From Shimia aestuarii (GTDB lineage: Bacteria > Pseudomonadota > Alphaproteobacteria > Rhodobacterales > Rhodobacteraceae), in contig NZ_FOTQ01000002.1 of NCBI RefSeq assembly GCF_900114635.1, positions 248,001-312,000 on the forward strand: DNA of 64,000 bases. The letters are read 5' to 3'. The position numbers and the translations under genes are program-made. Below the pieces are notes generated by a model. The model made no database searches. It saw only the letters and a list, made by a program, of their open reading frames with translations, and was not told the DNA's origin. Position 1 is the stretch's first letter. The number at the start of each line of letters is the position of its first letter. Of this stretch, positions 36,523 through 43,483 are shown piece after piece.

Positions 36523-37479
36523 CTATCCCCCGTTGCCGCGCACCAGTTCAAACCCGGTCGCTTCGATCCGCCGCACAGCCTGACCGGCCACATCCGCACG
36601 TCCCGCATCGACGCAATTCCGGCAAAAATACCAATAAAGATACTTGGCATAGACCCGTCCCGCCGGGGCCTTGCCCAAGAGGGCGATCAATTCGTCAGGT
36701 GCGCGCGCCGTGTCCGCAATGTGGTGGAAATCCGTCTGTCCACACAGGATCACCGGCTTGCGATGCATGTAGGCTTCGATCCCCACGGCCGAGTTGATGG
36801 TCACGACCCGCACGCAGGCCGAAAGAATGTCGTGAATGTTGCCCTGGCTGATCACCAGCCGGGGGTGACGCGCCTGAACCTCAAGCAAGCGGACAAAAAC
36901 CGCCTCCTCCATCTCGCGCGGATGCGGTTTCACGACAACGGGCCCGGGCCATCCAAGCAGCGTGGCCTCCAGCATCTGCCAGCGATCCATGAAACAGGTC
37001 TCGTCAACGCCGCGATGCCCCTCGCTCTGAAAGAACACCGCGACGGCATTCTCCGGTATGTCCTCGCGGTCCTCGGGCTGCGCATAGCGCGACTGGCGCT
37101 GTTCGGCCCATCGGCCACGAAGCTTGCCCAAAAACGCCCTCGCCTTGTCGCCATCCACCTTATGCGCGCGGAACGGCATGTCCGCGATCGAGGAATGAGC
37201 CCGGATGCCCTGCGGATCAAGGTTCCAGAACGGATAGACATATGCCACGCCCGCATTGAGCGCCCTCGGATGCACGACGCGGCGATGATTGAAGATATGA
37301 AAATCCCGGTCCCCGGCAATCCGGGACTGCGGGTCGGACGCATCCACCTCTTCCAGCGTACACCGGATTCCCAGTTCCTCGAACCCATGTTGCAGCTTGT
37401 GATAAAACGGCGGCATCTCGCTGCGATCAAGCAGCCAGCCTTCCGGCAAGTGCAAAACCACCCCGCCGCTATTCATCAC
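36523..37479 (-). CDS. Capsule-type (Kps-like) glycosyltransferase
   Basis: This 318-residue protein has a GT-B-like C-terminal half with VVVKPHPRE and TINSAVGIEAYMHRKPVIL, the pattern of capsular Kdo transferases and related polysaccharide synthesis proteins. It has no signal peptide or membrane helix. It probably forms a two-gene unit with the downstream oxidoreductase. The true acceptor is unknown. Confidence 0.65.
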   Translation of the reverse strand: MMNSGGVVLHLPEGWLLDRSEMPPFYHKLQHGFEELGIRCTLEEVDASDPQSRIAGDRDFHIFNHRRVVHPRALNAGVAYVYPFWNLDPQGIRAHSSIADMPFRAHKVDGDKARAFLGKLRGRWAEQRQSRYAQPEDREDIPENAVAVFFQSEGHRGVDETCFMDRWQMLEATLLGWPGPVVVKPHPREMEEAVFVRLLEVQARHPRLVISQGNIHDILSACVRVVTINSAVGIEAYMHRKPVILCGQTDFHHIADTARAPDELIALLGKAPAGRVYAKYLYWYFCRNCVDAGRADVAGQAVRRIEATGFELVRGNGG

Positions 37480-37502
37480 CGACCTCGCAATCCCACGCCA
37501 AC

Positions 37503-37536
37503 AAAAAGCCTCTCCCGCCCGTTGCGGAAGAGGCTA
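37503..37536 (-). terminator. Rho-independent terminator of rpoH
   Basis: On the minus strand AGCCTCTTCCGC pairs across a short loop with GCGGGAGAGGCT and runs into TTTTTG. It lies about 27 bp past the rpoH stop. Confidence 0.85.
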
Positions 37537-37563
37537 TGTGTTTTCGAACAAGCTGCCAAGCCG

Positions 37564-38460
37564 TCAGGCCGAGGTCAGCATCCCGCGCGACGCCGCCAGT
37601 TCGCGCATCCGCTTCTGCAGCTTCTCGAAAGCGCGCACTTCGATCTGGCGAATACGCTCGCGGCTCACGTCGTACTGACCACTCAGCTCTTCAAGGGTCA
37701 CGGCATTGTCCATCAGGCGGCGCTGAGTAAGGATGTCCTTTTCACGGTCGTTAAGTACTTCCATTGCCTCGGCCAGCAACTCGCGCCGCGCGGCAAGCTC
37801 GTCGCGCGCCTCGTAGTCCGACGCCTGGTCTGCGCTTTCATCCTCAAGCCAGTCCTGCCATTCCATCGAGCCTTCGCCGTCGCTGCCGACCTGGGCATTG
37901 AGCGACGCATCCCCGCCCGACATGCGACGGTTCATCGACACGACTTCGTCTTCGGTGACCCCAAGGTCGTGGGCGATCCGCGCCACGTTGTCGGGGTGCA
38001 AATCACCCTCTTCCAGCGCGCCGATCCGGGCCTTGGCCTTGCGCAAGTTGAAGAAAAGCTTCTTCTGCGCGCTGGTTGTGCCCAGCTTTACCAATGACCA
38101 CGACCGCAGGATGTACTCCTGAATGCTCGCGCGGATCCACCACATGGCATAGGTTGCAAGCCGGAAGCCCTTTTCCGGATCGAACCTCTTGACCGCCTGC
38201 ATCAGGCCTACGTTTGCCTCCGAGATCACCTCAGCCTGCGGCAGGCCATAGCCGCGATAGCCCATGGCGATCTTGGCGGCCAACCGCAGGTGGGAGGTGA
38301 CCATCTTATGCGCCGACGCTGCGTCCTGTTCCTCGACCCAGCGCTTGGCCAGCATGTATTCTTCTTCCGGTTCCAGCAGGGGGAACTTGCGGATTTCCTG
38401 AAGGTACCGATTAAGCCCGCCCTCTGGTGTCGGAGCGGGAAGATTCGCATAGTTGCTCAA
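37564..38460 (-). CDS. rpoH: RpoH, heat-shock sigma factor (sigma-32)
   Basis: This alternative sigma factor for heat-shock promoters has 298 residues. Region 2 reads KGFRLATYAMWWIRASIQEY, the RpoH box is QKKLFFNLRKAK, and region 4.2 is [19 protein letters not shown]. Rhodobacterales often have two RpoH; I cannot tell which this is. The 303-bp upstream gap contains a perfect CtrA-type site. Confidence 0.95.
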   Translation of the reverse strand: MSNYANLPAPTPEGGLNRYLQEIRKFPLLEPEEEYMLAKRWVEEQDAASAHKMVTSHLRLAAKIAMGYRGYGLPQAEVISEANVGLMQAVKRFDPEKGFRLATYAMWWIRASIQEYILRSWSLVKLGTTSAQKKLFFNLRKAKARIGALEEGDLHPDNVARIAHDLGVTEDEVVSMNRRMSGGDASLNAQVGSDGEGSMEWQDWLEDESADQASDYEARDELAARRELLAEAMEVLNDREKDILTQRRLMDNAVTLEELSGQYDVSRERIRQIEVRAFEKLQKRMRELAASRGMLTSA

Positions 38461-38535
38461 AGCTCTCGGCCTCCCAATGTTTATTCCCTTAACATGGATT
38501 TAGTGAGCGCTAACGCCCATTCAAGTCGTCTTGCG

Positions 38536-38550
38536 TTAATTTCCTGTTAA
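38536..38550. promoter_or_regulatory. CtrA-type binding site upstream of rpoH
   Basis: TTAA-TTTCCTG-TTAA matches the alphaproteobacterial CtrA consensus TTAA-N7-TTAA exactly. It is 76 bp upstream of rpoH and 214 bp upstream of the divergent beta-barrel gene, in an otherwise unremarkable gap of 303 bp. Confidence 0.5.
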
Positions 38551-38763
38551 TTCTATCGCCGGATTGCTCTCTCCCCCACACCCCAAGAGAAAAATCACGC
38601 ACTTGTGTAAGAGCTGACGCATCATGGGCCCGGTATTGCCAAAATGCTACCCTTCCGCTGCCCTTTTGGTGTTGCAGGTATTTCTTCGGGTTCACGGGCG
38701 CAAATGCGCCTTTGATAAGGTCAAAACAGCGGCCAAAGCGCCGATCTCGGGCAGGAGACAGAC

Positions 38764-39255
38764 ATGAAACCCCATTTGGGCGCCCTTCTGGGGCTTTTGA
38801 TTGCATCCAGCGCAGCCGCCGAAGGGTTGGGACCGGATCGAATCTACATTCCGCTGGCGTCGCATCATTACAATCTCACACCGCCCAATCCCGGACAGAA
38901 CAGCTGGAATGAATTCAATCCGGGGCTCGTTTTCACATGGGAAAACCGCTTTGTCACGCTTGACTACAGCGTGGGCGCCTATCTCAACAGCTACGAAAAG
39001 ATTTCTCCCATGGTATCCGTGGGCAAGTTCTGGGACGTCGGAAAAGTCGCTTTTGGCGGAGTACTGAGTTTCGTCGACTACGGCAGCAATGCCCGCCATT
39101 TCGACGTCACGCTGGGCAACAGCAATATCACCATCCTGCCCGCCATCCAGATCAACTACAAAAACGCCTTCCTTCAGGTCGTTCCGGCTCCGCAATTCCA
39201 GGGTGAATCCGGCGCCGTGTTCGGCGTCGGGGCGACTTTTGCCCTCGGGCAATAA
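38764..39255 (+). CDS. Outer-membrane beta-barrel protein, uncharacterised
   Basis: This 163-residue protein has a signal peptide (cleavage likely after SSAAA). Alternating hydrophobic strands follow and the C-terminus (GVGATFALGQ) looks like a barrel strand. The layout, with NEFNPGLVFTWEN and GAYLNSYEKISP, resembles PagP/PagL-like small barrels and phage homologues, but I cannot assign catalytic residues. Confidence 0.6.
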   Translation: MKPHLGALLGLLIASSAAAEGLGPDRIYIPLASHHYNLTPPNPGQNSWNEFNPGLVFTWENRFVTLDYSVGAYLNSYEKISPMVSVGKFWDVGKVAFGGVLSFVDYGSNARHFDVTLGNSNITILPAIQINYKNAFLQVVPAPQFQGESGAVFGVGATFALGQ

Positions 39256-39278
39256 CGCGCCCCGCACCCGGAAACGCC

Positions 39279-40316
39279 TCAGCGACCCCGCTCACCCCCA
39301 AGCGCAACAAGCAGGTCCGACATGTCTTGCGGCATCGGCGCTTCGAAACGCAACGACTCGCCCGTGACAGGATGCTCGAACCCGAGAACAGCCGCGTGCA
39401 GCGCCTGGCGCGCAAAGCTGCGCGCCGCCAGCGCACCACCTGTCCCGATCGCCTTTTCCGCCAGCTTGCGCCGCCGGCCATAGACCGGATCCCCGATCAA
39501 CCCGTGTCCGGCATGAGCCATATGCACCCGGATCTGGTGCGTGCGTCCGGTTTCCAGCCAGCATTCCACCAGCGCGGCCACCGCCGGTTGCCCCAGCGGC
39601 TCCACGATCCGCACCCGCGTCACCGCATGCCGCCCGCCCTCGAACAGAACCGCCTGCCGCTGACGGTCGGTCTTGTGGCGAGCAAGGTGCGTGTTGATGC
39701 GCATGATATTACCGGGTTCGAAACTCACGCCCCGCACCCCCCGCAGGCGCGGATCGTTGGCGTCGGGCACACCGTAACAGATCGCCCGGTAATAGCGCTC
39801 GACACTGTGCGCCTCGAACTGCGCTGCAAGCCCCTGATGCGCCGGGTCGGACTTCGCCACCACCAGAAGGCCGCTGGTGTCCTTGTCGATACGGTGCACG
39901 ATACCCGGACGTTTCATGCCACCCACGCCCGAAAGTTTGTCGCCGCAATGATGCATGAGAGCATTGACCAGCGTGCCATTCGGCGTACCGGGTGCCGGAT
40001 GCACGACCATGCCCGCAGGTTTGTTGATGACGATCAGGTCGTCATCCTCGAACACCACATTCAAAGCGATATCCTCGGGGCCGATGTGGCTCTCCTCAGC
40101 CTGCGGCACCGAGATTTCCACTGTGTCGCCCTCCGTAATCCCGGCCTTGGGATTACTGATAACCACCCCATTCACGCGCACCGCCCCCTCCGCGATCAAC
40201 CGCGCCAGCCGCGTCCGGGACAGGGACGCCGCCTCTGGCACATCGCGCGAAAGCGCCTTATCAAGGCGCTTGGGCGGGTTCTCCGCAATCTCGAAAGATA
40301 CAAGGGCATCGGACAT
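39279..40316 (-). CDS. rluD: RluA-family pseudouridine synthase (RluD-like)
   Basis: This 345-residue protein isomerises uridine in 23S rRNA. It has an N-terminal S4 domain and the catalytic block VHRIDKDTSGLLVV with the Asp nucleophile. Placement in the RluD group is by length and S4 domain. Its start codon overlaps, base for base, the ATG of the divergent small membrane gene (CATG). Confidence 0.9.
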   Translation of the reverse strand: MSDALVSFEIAENPPKRLDKALSRDVPEAASLSRTRLARLIAEGAVRVNGVVISNPKAGITEGDTVEISVPQAEESHIGPEDIALNVVFEDDDLIVINKPAGMVVHPAPGTPNGTLVNALMHHCGDKLSGVGGMKRPGIVHRIDKDTSGLLVVAKSDPAHQGLAAQFEAHSVERYYRAICYGVPDANDPRLRGVRGVSFEPGNIMRINTHLARHKTDRQRQAVLFEGGRHAVTRVRIVEPLGQPAVAALVECWLETGRTHQIRVHMAHAGHGLIGDPVYGRRRKLAEKAIGTGGALAARSFARQALHAAVLGFEHPVTGESLRFEAPMPQDMSDLLVALGGERGR

Positions 40317-40608
40317 GGATCAGTCTCCGGAACCGGTCGAACCGGCCAATCTGAAGGTCCTGCGCCTCATGGTGACGGGGCTGACAGGGGTGATGATTGT
40401 CGGGCTTGTAGTGGTGGTTGCCCTGATTGTCATCCGTTTCCGTGACAGCGGCCCGGTCCTTCCCGAAGACATCACCCTGCCTGACGGCGCACGCGCCCAC
40501 GCGGTCACGGCGGCCGAAGGGTGGTTTGCGGTGGTGACGGATGATGACCGCATCCTGATCTTTGACCGCATCACCGGCGCACTTCGACAGGAAATCGAGG
40601 TGAAATAG
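40315..40608 (+). CDS. Small single-pass membrane protein (DUF6476-like)
   Basis: This 97-residue protein has one membrane helix (about 20-42) and a soluble C-terminal part (GWFAVVTDDDRILIFDRITG) resembling one blade-like strand pair. It is a Rhodobacterales family of unknown function, probably DUF6476. Its ATG overlaps the rluD start by two bases in the opposite direction, so its ribosome-binding site must lie inside rluD coding DNA. Confidence 0.75.
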   Translation: MDQSPEPVEPANLKVLRLMVTGLTGVMIVGLVVVVALIVIRFRDSGPVLPEDITLPDGARAHAVTAAEGWFAVVTDDDRILIFDRITGALRQEIEVK

Positions 40609-40669
40609 GGGCGCTGTCCCATCGCGGCAAGACCGCGATTCCCCGAGATATTTTTAAGTAAAGAAAGAC
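40608..40669 (+). repeat. Composite intergenic repeat, copy 2
   Basis: In order: GGGGCGCTGTCCC, a perfect 7-bp hairpin ATCGCGG/CCGCGAT (40621-40627 with 40633-40639), TCCCCGAGATATTT, and an A-rich tail AAAGAAAG. It begins at the stop codon of the small membrane gene and could terminate it. Confidence 0.65.
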
Positions 40670-40695
40670 AGGAGCCTGAATACGGCTTCTGTGCC

Positions 40696-41322
40696 TCAGC
40701 CGTGAAAATCAGCCAGATAGATGGGCACAGGATTGGTGTATCCTTTGATACTCCATGGGGGGATGTTCACTGATGGCAAGATCGGCATCCGCCAGGTCCG
40801 ACGTCGCGCGATCCACCAGAACCTGCCAAGGTCCCGCCTTGCCGCAAAGTCGCGTGGCAAGGTTTACCGTAGATCACAACACCGAATAATCCATCCGCGA
40901 GCGCGCTCCCATCGCCCCCAGAACCACGTGGCCCAAGGCTTTGCTCCCCACGGCCAGCTTCTGGCAAAACCCTGATCCGAAACCAGCATCGGAATATCCG
41001 AGTCTTCGAGGCTGAGTTGCAACGCCACGACCCCTTCAAGCTGCTCCATTCCCAGCGTCAGAAGCGGCACTTTCTGAGCCATGTCGAGATCAGGATTATC
41101 GACCCCCGACCGGATCACCATCAATGGCAACGCCAGCGCCCCTGATAATAGCTGCCAAACACGCCCCGCGCCTCGGCCGCACCCCCGGTGAGGTCCTCTT
41201 TGGCTGCGCTTTTTCAACTGGTCCCGGGTAATCTGGACAAGGTTATGACCAACCTGCGACAGCGGCACCACTGCCACCAGTGCAGCGAACAGGAAGAACT
41301 TGAGCGGAAGTGAAAAGCGCAT
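40696..41322 (-). pseudogene. Degraded class III nucleotide cyclase
   Basis: The start MRFSLPLKFFLFAALVAVVP is a membrane-anchored N-terminus. The other end reads, across frames, LAVGSKALGHVVLGAMGARSR, MDYSVL-stop-STVNLATRLCGKAG and TNPVPIYLADFHG, which is the tail of an adenylate/guanylate cyclase catalytic domain. At least two frameshifts and one nonsense codon are visible (a Gly codon appears changed to TGA after MDYSVL, and one extra A sits before TNPVP). The catalytic core is deleted near 40975-40985. It was coupled to the upstream PKD gene (TGATG). Confidence 0.75.
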
Positions 41323-41746
41323 CAGTTTTGAGACAGCTGCCGGAAGCGCGCGATGATCCGCGCCGTATCCGTGGCCACACCACAGGCCAGCCCCGTACTG
41401 TCGCGCGCCGCCACCGTAACGGATTACTCTCCGGCGCTGGCAAAGCGACGCCGCGCCACCGCACCGGCAACATTGGTCAGATCACCGAAATCCCAGCTGA
41501 TCAACAGGCCCTGCCCGTCCGGGTCGCGTGCGGCGCTGGCGTCAAAGCGCAGAATGACATGTGCCGCCCCGACCGGGGTTTCCCTGTCCGGCCCTGCATC
41601 CACCGCGGGCGCGCATCCAGCCCTGCTGCCGCACTGCCGATCAGCACCGGCACCGCGATCAAGCCCACTACACTGGCCGCGCGCCCTATTCGTTTTCCAG
41701 TCGCAGGGCCAAACGTTCCTGCACTCCCGCCAAAATGCGTGTTCAA
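41322..41746 (-). pseudogene. Degraded PKD-domain membrane/secreted protein
   Basis: In one frame there is a basic N-terminus and a hydrophobic segment (ASVVGLIAVPVLIGSAAAG). In another, ILRFDASAARDPDGQG and LLISWDFGDLTNVAGA match a PKD domain. A TAA then interrupts before SVTVAARDSTGLACGVATDT and a natural-looking stop. One frameshift and one nonsense mutation are thus needed to restore it. Confidence 0.65.
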
Positions 41747-41966
41747 AAAGCTTTTAAGGTTTTCATCCGCTAGCTTGCATCGTTCGGCAAATGCGACAAT
41801 TTGGTAAGTTTTTCACGACTGCCGCTTCTCGAGAAACATTGACGAAAACAAAAGCCCAAGGCTCGGACCATTGGGTCAGAATTGGAAAAAAACTCCGCAA
41901 AAACCTGCACTTTATCAAAGCACAGATGTCGTCCCGACGGGGTGGCTGTTCCGCATTTTGTAGGAA

Positions 41967-42043
41967 TGGTACCGCCTCCCCGGCTTGAACGGGGGACCTC
42001 TGGATCCACAATCCAGCGCTCTAACCAACTGAGCTAAGGCGGC
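41967..42043 (-). tRNA. tRNA-His (GTG)
   Basis: The 77-nt minus-strand sequence folds as a tRNA with encoded CCA. The acceptor stem is GCCGCCT with AGGCGGT, the D arm contains AGCTCAGTTGGTTAGAGC, the anticodon loop has GTG, and the T loop is TTCAAGC. Position 73 is A, position 1 pairs as G-U, and the base before G1 would not pair. This fits the alphaproteobacterial tRNA-His type that lacks the G-1 identity element. Confidence 0.95.
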
Positions 42044-42087
42044 ACTGTTCGGGCGATTTATCGCCCCCCGCGCGCGAATGCAAGCAC

Positions 42088-42579
42088 CTAAAATGCGATT
42101 TCCCAAGTTTGTTCGACCAGATCGACCCCGAAAGAGCGCACCGGCTTTGAAGACGTCACTTGCCAACCGTGCCCGGCATAAAGCGCACAGGCCGCGCGAT
42201 GACTTTCATGCGTCCAGAGCCGCATGCCGCGATACCCTTTGTCTCGGGCAAACGCCATGCAGGTGCTCAGAAGCTTACGCCCCAACCCCAGCCCACGCGC
42301 TTCTGGCAACACAAGAAACAGGCGCAGCTTGGCTTGCCCCGACTGCGGCCCTCGGACACAGAAAACACTGCCCAGCCGTGCGCCCGCACGCTCGGCAATC
42401 CAGCTGCTTTCGCACGCCGGGTCATGCGATTGCAGATAGTCCTGCAGGATATCGCGCACCAGCGGACCGAAGGTTTCATCAAACCCCTCGTCCTGCGCAT
42501 AAAGCCGGGCATGGGCCTCGACCAGCCATTCCAGATCTCCCGCTTCAAACGGGCGCAACACGATATCGCTCTCGGACAT
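42088..42579 (-). CDS. GNAT-family N-acetyltransferase
   Basis: This 163-residue acetyl-CoA-dependent transferase has the pyrophosphate-binding loop EARGLGLGRKLL (R/Q-x-x-G-x-G/A) and the motif B segment ALYAGHGWQV. The substrate is unknown. It lies just downstream of tRNA-His on the opposite side of a non-coding gap. Confidence 0.87.
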   Translation of the reverse strand: MSESDIVLRPFEAGDLEWLVEAHARLYAQDEGFDETFGPLVRDILQDYLQSHDPACESSWIAERAGARLGSVFCVRGPQSGQAKLRLFLVLPEARGLGLGRKLLSTCMAFARDKGYRGMRLWTHESHRAACALYAGHGWQVTSSKPVRSFGVDLVEQTWEIAF

Positions 42580-42648
42580 GACACTTCCGCACTTCTTGCC
42601 AATCCCACGCTTTCACGCTACCCGAAAGTCAGTCACAGGAGAACCGTT

Positions 42649-42837
42649 ATGGGCATCAACACCGAACGCGATATCGAGGCCAATCTTCAGATCGGACCGA
42701 CCGACCAGGGGTTCGTGCGGATCTTTGTCGAAGCGGACGGGATCGAGATCCCCATGGATTTCGACCCTGACGAAGCCCGCGAAATCGCCGAAGAAATCCT
42801 CGCCGCGATTGCCGCCGCCGAAAAAGTCGGGATGTAA
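42649..42837 (+). CDS. Small acidic protein (DUF6324-like)
   Basis: This 62-residue protein (MGINTERDIEANLQIGP...) has an acidic helical C-terminus (DPDEAREIAEEILAAIAAA). A good RBS (CAGGAGAAC) supports the start. It is a short family found in Rhodobacterales with no known function. Confidence 0.75.
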   Translation: MGINTERDIEANLQIGPTDQGFVRIFVEADGIEIPMDFDPDEAREIAEEILAAIAAAEKVGM

Positions 42838-42850
42838 AACCACCGGACTC

Positions 42851-42912
42851 GGGGCGCTGCCCCAACGCGGCGCGGCCGCGATTCCCCGGGATATTTCTGG
42901 CAAAAGGAAAAC
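42851..42912 (+). repeat. Composite intergenic repeat, copy 3
   Basis: GGGGCGCTGCCCC, then the hairpin CGCGGC-GCG-GCCGCG, then TCCCCGGGATATTT and an A-rich tail. It starts 13 bp after the DUF6324-like stop, same orientation and order as copy 2. Confidence 0.65.
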
Positions 42913-42921
42913 AAGGGCGCG

Positions 42922-43374
42922 TTACGCGTCATCCGGCAGAGCTGGCAGTCTGGGATCGCGGAACCGATGCAAGCGGCGGGCCGCGTCCATGGCAAATTTT
43001 TGAATCAGTTTCTTGCGCCGCGCGGTGGCCAGCTTGTCTTCGGGCCCCATGCGGATGATCTCGGCATCATAGGCATCGGCCATGATCAACCCGGTCCCTT
43101 CGGGCAAAAGATCGGTGGGAAAAGCGATATCCACCGCCCAGAAATAGCGGTCACACCACTCCAGATAGCCCTGCCATTTTGAATCCGTCTGGAAATCGGC
43201 ACGGCTGGATTTGCATTCGACCACCCATAGTTCTCCCTTTGGACCAAGCGCCATCACATCCACGCGCAATCCCCGCGCCGGAACGAATTCCTCGATCGAC
43301 ACAAAGCCGTGGCTGCGCAGGTGGCGGCTGACACCGCGCGCCAGAAGCTGTCCGGGTTGCAAGTCCTGATCCAT
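42922..43374 (-). CDS. mmcB: MmcB-family DNA repair protein
   Basis: This 150-residue protein has a PD-(D/E)xK nuclease-like core (LRVDVMALGPKGELWVVECK). Caulobacter MmcB is induced by the SOS response and protects against mitomycin C. A LexA-type box lies 12 bp upstream of its start. Confidence 0.88.
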   Translation of the reverse strand: MDQDLQPGQLLARGVSRHLRSHGFVSIEEFVPARGLRVDVMALGPKGELWVVECKSSRADFQTDSKWQGYLEWCDRYFWAVDIAFPTDLLPEGTGLIMADAYDAEIIRMGPEDKLATARRKKLIQKFAMDAARRLHRFRDPRLPALPDDA

Positions 43375-43385
43375 TTCCCATTGGT

Positions 43386-43400
43386 GAACAATTCATGAAC
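43386..43400. promoter_or_regulatory. LexA SOS box
   Basis: GAAC-AATTCAT-GAAC matches the alphaproteobacterial SOS box exactly (GAAC-N7-GAAC, read as GTTC-N7-GTTC on the minus strand). It is 12 bp before mmcB and 84 bp before the divergent methyltransferase. Confidence 0.85.
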
Positions 43401-43483
43401 AAAAGGCAAGCCCCGCATGTCGCAAACGGGCCAGAAACACGTGCCGGACGGCCTAGGCTGGTGCTGTTCAGACAGGAGACACC

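Noticed and set aside
40767-41473. Three short minus-strand frames that could be called separate hypothetical genes
   Set aside because: Read across frames they are pieces of one nucleotide cyclase and one PKD-domain gene, so calling them genes would hide the pseudogene.
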